A DNA stretch of 64,000 nt, taken from assembly GCA_033439265.1 (NCBI GenBank), contig JAVTVX010000031.1:17528001-17592000 (forward strand), read 5' to 3'. Below the pieces are notes generated by a model. The model did no database searches and was not told the DNA's origin. It saw nothing but the letters and a program-made list of their open reading frames with translations. The position numbers and the translations under genes were made by a program. Positions within the stretch are counted from its first letter, which is position 1. Each line of letters begins with the position of its first letter. This document shows, one piece after another, positions 44,533 to 58,297 of the stretch. The stretch is from Dillenia suffruticosa (Eukaryota > Streptophyta > Magnoliopsida > Dilleniales > Dilleniaceae).

Positions 44533-47500
44533 TATAAGAAGCTTTTCTTAATACTACTTCTGGATAGAGTCATAGAGCAATAACTATAAATGAGGAGAAT
44601 TTCAGTATAAAAAATAATAATAATAATAAATGAGGAGAATTTAAAGTTGTGTGTGACATGTTGGAGAGACCAAGCTACCCCCTTCCAAGCAACAAACCTT
44701 TCTATGTATTTAATTCTTAGACAATATTATTTTGTTCTTTTCTTTTTGGTATGCATAAGCTGTCATTTGTGGTTAATGCAATGTGACAACAGACAACTGA
44801 AAGTTGTTCCTCTAATGCTTGTTCCTCTAAATCTTTGTTGTCTTTGAGCATTTTTTGAAGCCAATCAGATAATACATTTCATTTTTGTGAAACATAAGAG
44901 GATACAACCTTCATAGATATTATTATTATTATCATCATTAATAATTTTTTTATGTGACATGGACAACATTTGTAGTTTATTACGAGATAAGTAGCTAGCT
45001 GCATGAGATCTTCTTTGGGGGCAAGCATATATGGAAGCTTTGTTTTCACTGAAATAGGCGTGATGGAATAGGGCTTTAAAGGGAATAATCCTTGTAATCT
45101 TTCTATTATGCTACTTGGCAAAACAGAGAGATAGGTTTTGATTTTGAAAGTCTCTGTGTCTTCTGTGTCTTATCTTATATCTTATACATACGCATATGTA
45201 TTCACTATCTTAGATTCTCATTATTTTAGTTGAAATGGATATAATGAATCTTGCAGTGGTTCCAGAAATGTGCACATATTCTATCATAGATCGAGTAAAC
45301 CACATGAAATACTCACTGAAACTGACAACATTAACTTAAGAATTTTAAGAGCCTGTGGCCCTGAAAATGAGGTCAATGCGTTAGTACTAATCTGAACAGC
45401 AACAGGTTAAACATGGTGCCATGAAGAAACATTCTGTTACAGGCATAACAAAGGCTGGTAATATATACTAATTTTGTGTGCGGAAACATTTATTATTGAG
45501 GTTATGAATTCAACTGCAATGGATAGAAGATGAGACAAAACTAAAATACCTATCCTCTTCTGTAAGTTGTGAAGATTTTCCGCCATTCTGTTATATTCGT
45601 TCAACTCTGCTACTTATCCTGTTTCTTCTGATACAATTATACTGTCAAGAGTTTCCATGCAATTCCTACAATATGGGTCAAAGAAATATATGTATATTAG
45701 AGCACAAAGGGAGAGGGTAAAAGCAGTAGGTTCAAACCAAAGCAAGGAATCGTCAGGAGTTTCCTCAAGTCCATTAGACATTGAAATATATGTTGATCCT
45801 TTCATATTATTGTTCGTCAAAGAAAGATGTCGCCAATGGCTTGGGAATTCCAAAACTACAATCTCTCACACAAAACATGTTACCACCACTGTTTCGGTGA
45901 AGAAAAGGAATTGACCTTTTACCATGTTGAATGAAGACACTGCAAAGCTTGATGGTCATGTAGTTCTGTAAGTGATCTGCATAAACTTTTATCCTAATAC
46001 TGTGATAAGAAATGAATTGGAAGAGTAACCCATTCCAAGACTTGACACTTTCATATTCTTTTATGCAAAATGATGCTACGACTTAACACTTTCATTTTCT
46101 TTTATGCAGAATTATGCTCCTTTGAAGCTTTGAAAGTAGATAAGTTAATTCCCCCATACTCAAACCTGTAATGTAAGATTTGATGTCTTTAAGGGCAGTT
46201 TGCCTTATTCAAATCTAGATGGGCAAGAAGGACCTAAAATCCATTGCGTCCAAAATTTGATTTCAACTATCAGTATTTGAACTAGCCTTTTGGTCTGCTC
46301 TTTTGCGTACCTCAGATGTTACAGCAAAGCCTTGTGCCTCTCCATGATTTGGTGAGATTATATCAAATCATATACTCAACTAGAATAAACAACCCACAAA
46401 TAACAAATCATATCACCTTGACATGACTATTCATTTGAACTACTCTTTTACAAACCATCCTTTTCTTACTAATTTTAAACAAAACTATTGCCCAAATTTT
46501 CAAGAAACAGCAGAAATTCCCAAGACGATGACATGGGGCATATTAAACATCCTTCAACATTTTTGCTGCCCACATGTCAGCCCCACATCCACAGGCAACA
46601 ACCTCAGGGATAATTATGATAATATGGCTGATGTTGCAATTAGCCAACTAATTCAGTTCACCATCACTGGTAATTCATTTATAATTATACAAATCAAATG
46701 GACTTAGGCCAATTGTAGTTAATAAGCTCTTTGCAAAAAGAAACATTGCAGAGACAACTGTGGTGCTAGTATAAGAAAGACGATTAGGGAGGTAACCAAT
46801 ATCCTTGCTTGTCACTGATATTGTTATTCCCTTTGTTCAAGCCAAATTTTCCTTTTCTTCATTATACTGGTTTTCAAATTCTGTCACTTACATATAAGGG
46901 TGTTGTCTGTCATTAGCTTCTCCAGTTCCCCCGCCTGTAGTAACACCCAGATTCTTAATCAACTTTGAAAATTTGCAAGAGGCAAGATGCATATGTTCAT
47001 TGTAGTTCATACATTGAAAATATAAATTGTTATTCACAAGATATCATTCAATAGAAGAAAGATGGGAATCAATTACATGTGCCATAAACTCGTTATGTCT
47101 AATGCAAGTTCATTTTCTAAAAAAGAGGCACATCCATGCTACCAACATTATGCATCTGACTAGAATAAAATATTTTCCCTTCGGTTGTTAGCTTATTTGT
47201 CAATCCCCACCTTGTTACGACTCTGATGATCTGAATCTGACAATGGCAATAAAATCATTCCTCATCCTTGGATTTCTGTTGGATAGGGATTGCCATGTTG
47301 TGCCGGGTGACTATCCAAAAAGGGAAAAAACAACTCAGGTCGGTAGTGAAGAATAACAAAAGTTGAGTTGTTTCCCAGTGTCTCATGTTGTCTATGGATA
47401 TGCTAGGCAGTACTCTTGACAAAGTCTGCCATTACAACTGTGAAAATATAAATCATATATAATCTCTCTTGATTTGTTTGTGTAGACTATCCATGTAGCT

Positions 47501-50500
47501 GTTTACAGCACACTGAAAAAGTTGGAAGGAAAAGACCAGGATGTTCATGACTGATTATAAATGCATCCATGAATAACCTCCTTAAAACAACAATTATTGT
47601 TTTGACCCAAATTTCATTAAGTAGCCTGAATAAATCTCCCATGGATGAACAAGGCAAATAATTGAGTTTATTTCTAGATAAAATAATTGGCAGCATTGGA
47701 GTTTGTTTGACAGCTTTTGATTTTGTGATTCGAGGGTCTCATTAGATTGATTACTCTTTTATGCAATCTACACTTGCATCAAGCTGCACGGTAAAACAGA
47801 ATACTGCTTGAAACTAAGCTTGACAACTGAACAACTACAGAAGAAACTCAAGGTATAGCTGGTCTCCATACAGCAAACCTGAGGAGCAAACACCATCTCA
47901 TATGGTGCCAGCCTCTATCAAGGTTATTGACCCACACTGACTTGTACCTCAAAATTTTTAATGATGACAAGACGGCTCAATATTTAAACAGTAGGACTAT
48001 CAGTGTCCCAGACCAGAGAAGGTGGCAAATCTGGACAATTTCGTCAATGTGGGCAACACTGAATACTCTGCTTGGTACATGTACTGATGTTTGTGCCTTG
48101 CCTTCTATGCATGTCCAACAAACATGAGACTTCAACAACCAAAATGATATCACACAAAGATCTTTTCCTTATTCTTTTTCTCTGCTTTTTTTTTATCTTC
48201 TTTTTTTTTTATATATATTTCTTGAGATAAGTAAACGTGTTCAAAAATTTTTGAAATTTTTATTGACATTTACATGAATTTTCTTCGATTTTGTGGGAGC
48301 AAGTATAAAAGACACATAAGAAACCAAAGGAGTCAAAAAAATTTTGGTGCGGGCTTGCTTCCACTCAATCCAATGTAGTTCTGCTGGCTCCTGTAAAAGA
48401 TTTCCCTGTAACAGTAGTAGATAGAAACCACGAAAAGACTGTACTTTGTATTTCTACCAATGCAAAAACATAACATTTCTAGATCAGAGAAACTGCAATA
48501 GCATCATGCATTAGGCTACAATCTTCTTTATTAAGCAGAAATCTGTATTTCCAACCAAAGAAATTTATGGAAGGGGACTGCATACACCAGAGAGCCTGCC
48601 AACATTGTCTCCACTTATTGCCCTCTAGTAGTAATACCCACTTCATTTTTTCAAAAAAGATGTTGGTGGGCAACCAATATTGTTACCCATTTGGGCATTG
48701 CCACAAGATCTCTACCTATTTTGAAATGTTTGCTTTGAGTTATAGTTATTGCCGTTTAAACTACTGCATCACAACAACCGCACTTTAATTGAAGAGTAAA
48801 CTTTTAAATCTTCATGCCGTGCCATATTATTGTGCAAAGTTCTTGGCAAAAGTGATTATTGAAATTTGAACCTCTTCCAACAGTTCAGTGTAAAGAATAA
48901 AATAGGTAAAAATTCTTACAATTAATGGCATGTGATGTCCAGTGCGCTGCACCCTCAGTTTATTTTTAAATTTAATTGAAGGTTTCTCTAAAGAACTTTC
49001 TCAGCATATTCCAGGCACAAATTTCACAACCTTATTCTGTTGCTTTCTGGATTTCACATGCTTGGATCCTCAACTTTCATGTAATTGCCATAATCTTGAG
49101 CATCTGCAAATCAAATATGGCATTATTTTAAATCTCGAGGGAGTGTTGGACAATAGGAAAAGTTCATTCTCGTAGTCTATTCCAAGAAAATAATTGTACG
49201 AAATTCTGTGACATACTCTAATGCAAAAACCTTGAATTTGACAACATTTGATAGGGGCTTCTAAATGAACCTTTAAATGGCACATAAGCCATGGAATGTA
49301 AATCATATCTATCATGAAAATTCATTGACTCATATCATATAAGATTTCCTTCATTTGATGGAGGCCTTCAATAGAACCACGAGATGACACCTGTGCCATG
49401 GATAATCTAAAGGAGATCTATCTGCAAAATTTTAAATTATCCATTCATAAGATCCCAAGGCTTGCGGGAAGAAAATTATAATTTTTGAGCTTGCAAAAGG
49501 TGTTTATGATTGACTAGAAAAATGAAGTCATGCAGTGCCCTGAACAACCTTAAGAAATAGAATGGAAACATTTATGGTCAGACAACACTCTCAATCAATT
49601 TCTTGTAAATTATTAATAATAAGAATAAGAATAGCAGGCACCAGAGGAAAATCATCCTCTATAGTAGTATATAATATCTGGAGCTCCATGGGGTGAACAT
49701 AAATATTCATCTAATTTGTCTTCTCCAGATGAAACATCTTCAGGATTTTGCAAATTTTTAATTATAATTGTTGAAGCTTAGGTGGCCCCAAATCTACATG
49801 GGCCAGGTTCTTTCATGACAGAATTAACTTCATGTATACCATGAAGAGATGCCTAAAAGCCCCATTAGCTAAATTCAACTCCATAATCTGAACTTGCTGA
49901 CATGATTAGTCCTTGGTTGCAATTGTAGATAACTTACTAGGATGAGGCGTAGGGCACAAGGGGATCAAAATGGGACCACAGTTATCATGTTTGCGCGGTT
50001 TTGTTCTTCAGCAGGCAGGACAATGATGCATGCATTTGTAAAAACAGAAATCATTACAAAGTAAAGTCTAAATTTGATGCAAAGTTTACTTATGCAGCTG
50101 CATAAGGGAAAAGTACTTCAAATGAAACTGTAACTTAAAATTGCCTCGTGTGTTTCTCCAGCATGACTGCTACAATCTTCGGAGACTAATTTAGGGTGGA
50201 GACGGTTCTTGCTTGCCTAAGAATTATGAGCAACGTTAAACATACTTTGGATAGTTACTGAAAGTGACGTTCAAAATAAACAATATCCAGAATAGCTTTA
50301 ATAGTACAATGAGGTTGAGAACAAATTAATCACTTTCAAAATTCAACCAAATTTAATTATGTTGTAATTAATTACGATGTCATTATCCATGCAGCTGTTT
50401 CCATCAGAAAAATTAGAATTGTTGCTGGGCCATATTGAAAGAAAGCATCGTGGTAGAGGGAAAGAGCATGTACAGGGGTATTGAAATATTTATTAGGACC

Positions 50501-52291
50501 TTCATGGAATAACATGCAAATATTGGGCCCTTTCATGCTTAATCAACAGTTGCTGATAAGGATGTTATGAGCCTAGCGTGCATAAATTCAGCATGTCTAC
50601 AGGAAAGCTATGGTCATATTGACCAATATCCAGAGTAGTGGTTGTGGAAATTACAGCATAACAAGACAGGAAACTCAGAAAAGCTTGGCTACTTTATTGA
50701 GAAATAACATGGAAAATGAATATAAATGACAAAAGGAAATGCCACCGGTAGCATGTCTATATTCTTAAGGAATTTTCTTCCAAAATCATCTTCTGTGCAT
50801 TTTAATGGGCCTGATGTTTCCTTCAGGTTTCAGTATACACAGCCTGCGCCATAATTATTAGCAACTCCAAGTAGAAAAAAGACATTCCAATATGACTGCA
50901 GAAAGGAAATAGTGCAGTACAAGTGCAAGGATAAGGTAGTTACTTAACAACTGTTAATGAAACGACAAGTCTTAACATTTGTATAATATAAAATTGGAAA
51001 TATGAAGTAATTATCTCCGTTGGCTTCCACCAGAAAAGAACCAGAAGAGGAATCAGTCGGTACTGCAGAAGGGCCTAAACAAGTAAAATTTGTTCCATAA
51101 ATAAGTCCATTTTTGCATTAGTATTCTTGTTATCATAGTCGATCAAAGTGATCCATCTACCGGCTTGAGAATATCGCACACAATCTGCAACATACAGAAA
51201 TTGCTATTATTTGATTTAGAACATCCTCGAGCCCAAAACTCACATGACCTAACAATTAGAATATCAAAACCATACCATCCATGATTAACAACACAATAGA
51301 GGGTCATTTGACCAATCTCAAAGCTTGTTAGAGAACCATCTAATACTCAAAAAGGCATTAGACAATCATTTTTTACATTATCACATATTGTAAGTAAAGA
51401 GAAAAACAATAATGCCACATAGAACCAAATTTCACATAATTACATTTAAAGAATCAACAAATATCGACACTGCAGAGAATTTCAATTTGCATCGGTAGCG
51501 CCAGTCACATGGAACCTTTTCGACATGGGAGGAGATATTTGGATGCCTAGAATTCAATTTTTTATTCAGTAACAAAAGGTAGAAGGAAATTATCATTGTA
51601 AAGGCAAGAAAAGGTGTATTGTAGCTGCAGCATCTTGGAGCCTAATGAGCAGACTTAACTTAACCAAGTAAACTTATTTGAAAATGAAAGTTCCAAGCAT
51701 TCCTGGTAAAAACTCAGGAAGTCTACTTCAGCTAAAGACAGAACAGCGCTCTCAGGAAGAACATTTGTTAAGCAAACTATGTGAAATATCTACCATAAGT
51801 CATGAATGTCATAGATTAACAAACTACGTGAAAGAAAGCAAATAGCTTAAAATGAGATACAAATGAAGAATGCTCATTATCATTCTTTTAAGCCATCTTG
51901 TCTGCATCCTGGAAGAAATCTATTATTTGTTATATTTGTTAACACTATCGTCATGATAGAGGTTTAATGATTAGTTACATGTTCCATTGGCCTCTTATTC
52001 TCATCTAAACAAATCTATCCGCTCCCATCTCTCAGAAAGTTCGAAGAATGGACTCTGAAAATACAACAACAACAATAACAAAAAACTAAATCTTAATCCA
52101 AATATTTGGGGTCGGCTATTTGAGACTTGAAAAAGATAGAGAAAAGAAAGAAGAAATAAATGATGGACATCTTATGTCAGTAGCAAAATTTGGCTTTATC
52201 TATAACTGAAGGACATAGGACTAGTGGCTATAAGCATTTCTGTAAAACTTGCTCCCATGTAAAGTTGTAGCAGTGTAGCTTACCATGACCT
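44533..52291. other. 7.8 kb between the two NAC pseudogenes, no gene recognised
   Basis: No frame above about 95 codons and no domain seen on either strand. The sequence is less AT-rich than the intergenic DNA at the left of the window and has few microsatellites. No third NAC exon was found. A fragment of a dispersed repeat lies at 52065-52130. Frames at 45614-45853, 46423-46707 and 47927-48127 have no recognisable features. Confidence 0.5.
52065..52130. repeat. Dispersed-repeat fragment ('tttggggtcggct' type)
   Basis: 'acaacaacaacaataacaaa', then 'cttaatccaaatatttgggg' and 'tcggctatttgag' match a phrase found widely in plant dispersed repeats. A diverged relative lies at 40325-40368. Confidence 0.5.
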
Positions 52292-53361
52292 TCATATTGA
52301 GTGGAAATTAGAATGTAAGTCCTCAGAAATGCCAGGACATTTGAAATGGATTGGCAGGAGAAGATATCTGAAACATGCATCTAGTATCCATATTTCAGAA
52401 GTGGTTGTATGGTGAGGTCTTTGCTTCGGTGCTGCTGCAACTTCTTCATCCAGTGGCCCGATGGATAGTGTTCTTTTGATGGATTCTAGCACGTCTTTAA
52501 AAGAAGAACTAATTGATCCATTCGATGGAGAATCACCATCTGATATTGTGGGTTTCGATGAGCCTCCAAAGCTCATGTAGTGATGTCCTTTTTCATCTCA
52601 CTGTCCACCTTGCTGATCCACAGGAAAATAACATTCAGAGTGTTCTACAACATTTTTCTTTGTTCTTTCTAATCATGCCTTGAATTTCAGAGCTCTGAGA
52701 ATGAAATGCTGGAGTGTTGCAAAAAAACGCCCTCATGGTTCTCTCCAATCTGTTCTGACATATGAAACTTCTTGCGAACTCAACAGAACACACAATCATG
52801 CAACTGGAGATAAACAGACAACTAATTATAAAATTTTTCAAAATTAATCTGAAAGTTTCAGCTTCATCACGTATGACTTGAGAGAACAACGAAATAGAAT
52901 TACGTACTTTTGGCATAAATATAACTGCCCTGCAATGAAGCTGGACATGGTTGCTTCAATTGGGGACAAACCCACCCCCAAGAAATTATGTAGGCATTCA
53001 AGGTTCCTGCTTAAGACACGGTAATGCTTCTATTAGCTTTCTTTCCCGTCAGAGTTCCCTGTAAGGAATGACTTACCCTCATTGATCCCCTGAACTGCTG
53101 GGAGTGACGGGCATCCTCTAGAAACCTATATTCATGCATAACCCAATCAGTTTTGGTACTATTAGGAGGACTATCTTTGTAAAAGACTAGAGCCTTCTTC
53201 ACACCAAGGCATTGTGAACCGGAGGACGTGAGGATAGGTATCAGTTCCGGTGGCTTTCCAGTAACCAGATCCAGCTGCACGGTTTGGACGGCCTGCATTT
53301 GGATATTTTGGATCTATTGGGCTGAAGAAAAACCACTCATTTTCCCCAAATGAGGCCTTTC
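52292..53361 (-). pseudogene. NAC transcription factor gene remnant, no exon 1 (copy B)
   Basis: Exon 2 (53077-53361) starts [20 protein letters not shown] and contains [11 protein letters not shown], then shifts frame by a two-base loss at GATA-CCT (expected GAT AAA CCT); the other frame continues [34 protein letters not shown] and FRGSMR, ending at a good donor (GTAAGT). Exon 3 starts at 52803 with LHDCVFC-VRKKF, where the Arg codon CGA of copy A's LDDWVLCRVRQK is TGA. The tail, FKDVLESIKRTLSIGPLDEE, matches copy A's FESLKRSLSLGVLDD. I searched about 2 kb upstream for the [10 protein letters not shown] exon and did not find it. Copy B lies about 8.8 kb from copy A in the same orientation, so it looks like an old tandem duplicate, dead by loss of exon 1, one frameshift and at least one stop. 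Confidence 0.87.
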
Positions 53362-56300
53362 CTAAAGAAATGAAAAGAACTAGTTTCCCCAAGGACAGTT
53401 TTGAATCAAATGACAAGGTCTAAAACAACAGCTGAGGCATTACCATATGCGAGCTCGACACATATTCAACTCTGTTTGTTGCACTTGTTGTGCGCACACA
53501 AACACAAGAAATCCATCATAATATTAAAACTAGACAAAGGTCTTCTACATCACGTTATGCAATTCCAATGCATAAGCTTTGGATGCCACCAAATTACCTT
53601 AGAAATCCATCTATTAATGATACAGAGTAAAACTCTTGACCTTTTTGTTATACCTACATTTACAAGATAAAGTGAGTGGTAGATATGGACAAGTTCCATT
53701 GTTAAACATTGATCAGCATCATTTCTCAGCAACAAGCATCCTTTCGATCATCCCTCTTGCTTTCTACCAGTATATTATATTTCTTTCTTCTCTCCTAACA
53801 TTAAAGAAGCGAAGGCTAAGTTATAGGTCTCAATCTTGTTTAACACCTTAGTAGCATCCCGCCCGTGATTAGCAGCTGGCTAATCCCCAGTTTAACCTTT
53901 CTCTCTCCTCCTGATGTAACAGGAAAAGAAATTAACAGTAAATGAAAAACAATCTTATTCATATAATATTATCTCTACAATAACGACACCTTTCACAGGA
54001 TTATCCTTTAAGCTGGTTTTCATTACATCAACCAATGTTGGTGACATAATTAATTTCAGAACTGTAGTTTTCTTGTAAAATATTGTTCCCTTTCTGTAAA
54101 TTACAGTTTAATATCAGAATTCTTAGAATTAAAAACATAAAAAGGAATAGTACAAGAGACAATAAAAAGGTTCTGTAAACATGGGAATTACATAATATTC
54201 CTGAAGGTGCCCAGGTGGCCCCGGTGTTGTGGGACCCAAGGATGAGAATTCCTTTTCTCAATTTGGTTCAGGACTTCGGAGATCCAATTTGGAGTTCTCA
54301 TTTTAAGATGATGAAGGATAGGACGATGGCTATCAGCAAATACCAAAAACTGGGTGGCCAAACATTAAAATGATGGCATAGTTAGTTTGCATGAAAGTCC
54401 TTTTCAACTCTTATGTAATATGGTGAAATTCTTTGCGCTACATTAACTGAGAGAACAACAACAAATAAAAAAAAAATCATTAGTGTTCCTTTTCAATCTT
54501 ACACATATCACTGGTGAAAAATTATTGATCTGATAACAACAGGAGTTAGCAAAATTAATGCTTATTAGCACAACAATAATCAATTGCCTTTGACTCTCCA
54601 CCAGAAACTATTACTATGACTGTTTCATAATATTCCTAAATTTTATAGACAAAGATGTGACAAAGATGTGCCATTTTCTACATTGGCTTGGTCGCAGTTG
54701 TAGCAACAAGTTCCACCCCTGCATTTAGAAATGCTCCCCCCCCCCCCTTTTTCTAAACACTCGAGGCTCAACAGGATTCCTAACGTTTAGTCAGACAGGA
54801 ATAGCCTTAATTGGAGCTGAAGCTTAATCAACCTGATCTTACATGCAAATATTCTCACATTTATCTGAATAAAAGGTTATTGTAGTTAGCAAGTGAATGC
54901 CAAGTCTCTGAAAAAGGCGCAGTGATGGGTAAAAAGATGGCCCAGATGACTGTAAAGGTTCAAACAGGTGTTTTGTCGAGCAGGGCATCCTATAGGTAGC
55001 TATAACTGGGTGTGCAGCATTAAAAAAAGAATAAAGAACCAATCAACCATGAATCCTGATTCCCATGACGAAAAAATTTTCTAATTTGGCAGCGCAGTCC
55101 GGATAAAAAAAATTCCTGATGGGCATCAGAGCAGAGAAGCAAAACCTACATGAGGAGTGTCATGTCATACAATTTTTGGCAAGAACATGCCTGTGAGAAA
55201 TTCTAAATCCCCAGCACAAGACAAAACCATTAAACTCAGGAGTTTGGACATTTAAGGTAAAAAGGAATTGTTCCAAAGAGGGATCCTGCAGATAAGGTAA
55301 CACATAAGAATAAGATGAAAAGCCTGCAAACCCAGAATTAAATACAGCAAAATATATGACAAATTGCCTTTATTTAATCCATAAATATCAACTCAAACAA
55401 AGGGGTTGTTGTTGCATTTGTATTTTAGGTCATACATTATTTGTAAATCCCAAAATATTGAATCCATGTTCATACTTTGAACCTTTCAAGATTCGGTATG
55501 AACTGAACATTTTACACTTGCATGCTGAAATTCAAATACATAATGTCAAAGTTAAACGTAAGTCCACATGTTTCTCAAGGTAGAGCCAGTTGGAGGGCTG
55601 ATTCAATGTCTTTGTCCGTAGAACTCAAAAACCCACAAACGTTCATGTGAAGAAATAAACATATCCATGAATACGGTCAAACGGTTCCGGAGTTGTTAAA
55701 CAAAGAATGAGAATCAAAGAGTATTATTTTCATTGGGACATTACATCAAACAGAGAGCTGTAGAAAATCCTTTATAACATTTCTTCATGTCAAAAAGCCA
55801 GAAGACTAGCAAAAAATACTACTGTACAACCTTGTCTTATCCAAAAAGATTTATGATGTTGATTTGTTATTGTTGATGATGGTAAGGTTGCAAGGCATGT
55901 GACATGTCTTAATATGAATGATAGAGAGAGAGAGAGGAGAGGGGGGTTGAGATTAGAGATAAGATCAACAACAACAAAAGATCCTCTACTTAATTAGGTG
56001 TTAATTTATGATAATTCCATTTCAACTACCAGGTTTTGTCAATTTGTCATGAACCCTAAACCCCATATGATAAATAACACAAACAAAGAGAACCAGAAAA
56101 CCCATATGGAATTCATGTTGAAAATAAGGGGAAAAAATCACAGGAATCCTAAATAACCCAAAAAAAAATCAAAATCCTAAGACAATCTTGGGATTGATCA
56201 TCAGCATGAAAGAATCTCTAGGTTCTGGAAGTGCAAAGCCCTAAGTGGAGAAACCTCTTTTTCTGAATTTTGGAGTGTTACAAGTGCTTTACCAACAACG

Positions 56301-58170
56301 GTAATGCTTGGACAGGGAAATTCATAGTTGGGCTTGGGCCGGACGGACTGGGTGCCGGGCTATGCTAACCCGGATTGTCAATTACGTTCTCGTTTTTTTT
56401 TTTTTTTAAATTGATAATAAATATTTCGATATTAGAGTATTGCAGCATTTGGTCCTAACTTATCTATTTTGCTAAGTTTGGTAAGAGGGGGAGACTAATA
56501 ACTCCTCACAAAAGATCATAACCGGTACATAGTGCAAATTATTCATTTAAATTATAATTTGTATAAAAAGCAAATAATATTTTTAATATATTAAATTTCT
56601 AATATTAATTTATATTATACATATTTTATTAACACAATATCACCAAAATACTAAATTTAAAATTCCGATAAATCCCAAAATTTGAAAGTAAGACACGATT
56701 TATTGTTAACGTATGGTTTGAAATTTTGATTAGGAGAATTTAGCATTCTTAATGATCGCTGAGGATCAACATAACCGGTAGAGAATTAAACTGATCTTTT
56801 TCCTTTTCTTTTTTTTTTCCCAAAATTTTTTAAATAGCATAACAAAACTGACTTCTCTTATTCATAAATTTCTCAAATCCTATTAAATAATATCAATAAT
56901 AAAAATTAAAATTTTTATGTAATTCTAAAACACTTTACCTGTCAAATTAACTCGTCGGGGAAAAGGGAAGCAAAGCAGGCCTTAAGCCTCTCAAGATCCC
57001 AATCGAGGCTCAGAAACACTTGGAAAAGCTTTAACCCTATGCGACTTGCATCTGCAATTCAAAAGTGCTCATAGAACCACATGACCATGCTTATTACTTC
57101 CCTATTTTAGGGGCAGGGTGGTGTAACACAAAAAACAGAAAAAGAAATATCATTTTGACAAAAAATGGCACATTATTTCCAGAGTAAAGATGGGTATTGT
57201 CAAAAAGATTCAATGATGAAAAGATATTGTACGCCCATTCGTGTACTTTTCAAGATTATATAACTATCCAAAAGGAGAATGTTCAAAGAGATTGAAATCT
57301 GAGGTGGGGTGTTTGGAATCCTATTTTATCTTATTTTACTTATATTATTTTTTATTTTTATCAGAAAGAAAGAAGCTACAATATCCAAATTAAGGGCCTA
57401 AATTTCCAAGCATTATCTCGTCTTACTCAAATGATTGAGACAATCAAACCTTGGCCCACAAATTTAGAAAAACATGTACACCAGCCCATAAGCCAAATGA
57501 AGGGCATTTTAAGTAGGGTCAAAATGCTTGCTCTCCAAACGACATGAATGCCCAATCTTCTATCTTCCAACCATGTTAGAGGGTTTTTTTTAACGACTAG
57601 ACAGCCATATTGTTTGGTTGCTATTATTATCAGGGTAGGTTGTTGCCAAGTCTTTGTAGCTGACTTGAAGAGGAATTACAACTTGGGCTATTACAATCAC
57701 AGATGAGCAGACTAGATCATGAACTTGTTGGGAACATGAAGTGTCCATCACAATCAAATTTCAAGACTTAAGGCATTGAAAACCTTTTGGTGCTTGTGAA
57801 TTTTGGCTAGTCTTCTACTAACCCAAAAGGTCCGAAAAAAATAAAATATAGTCAAATTTGTTTATATAAACACATCACCAAATTTTACGTAATGGTGAGA
57901 AAATTTAATTATTTTCATAAATCATAAGATATTAAATCATTTTGTGATTAAGTTTGCATGATTTATAAATAATTATATACGTATAATAAATTTATTATAT
58001 ATCTATAAAATAACTGAGCGGGAGTTGATTAATTTAAATCACTATCAATCATTATAATCAACATCAAACAACAAGAGTTATGGTAGTTGAAATAGATCAA
58101 GGTTAAAAGCGACCAACCACCTACAGTCTCAAGTATCAATCATATCAAGGGGACGCCCGCCATGTGAACA
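53362..58170. other. Gap between NAC copy B and the HD-Zip gene, no gene recognised
   Basis: Holds poly-C at about 54737-54746, short GA runs near 55922 and poly-T at about 56393-56407. Frames at 53401-53670, 54028-54261 and 55356-55583 are under 90 codons and show no domain. The half nearest 58170 presumably includes the promoter of the HD-Zip gene. Confidence 0.55.
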
Positions 58171-58171
58171 T

Positions 58172-58177
58172 CACGTG
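58172..58177 (+). promoter_or_regulatory. G-box CACGTG upstream of the HD-Zip gene
   Basis: CACGTG followed by CACGT lies about 50 bases before the TATA box. This position and tandem ACGT cores suit bZIP or bHLH control by light or abscisic acid, which is inference. Confidence 0.5.
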
Positions 58178-58220
58178 CACGTATGAAAAATGACTTTTGC
58201 CGCCTCTCTCTTGTCATCCA

Positions 58221-58229
58221 TATATATAA
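58221..58229 (+). promoter_or_regulatory. TATA box of the HD-Zip gene
   Basis: TATATATAA lies 69 bases before the ATG at 58298. This predicts a short leader of about 40 bases. The upstream in-frame ATG at 58190 lies before this box and is therefore unlikely to be transcribed. Confidence 0.65.
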
Positions 58230-58297
58230 CATACATATACACAACATTTAAGTATACTGCTTACTGGTCCGCAAGCATTGCAAAAGAAAAGAAGAAA

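Noticed and set aside
45614-45914. Overlapping frames of 79 and 85 codons considered as a further NAC exon or retroelement piece
   Set aside because: No NAC subdomain or reverse-transcriptase motif could be matched in either frame.
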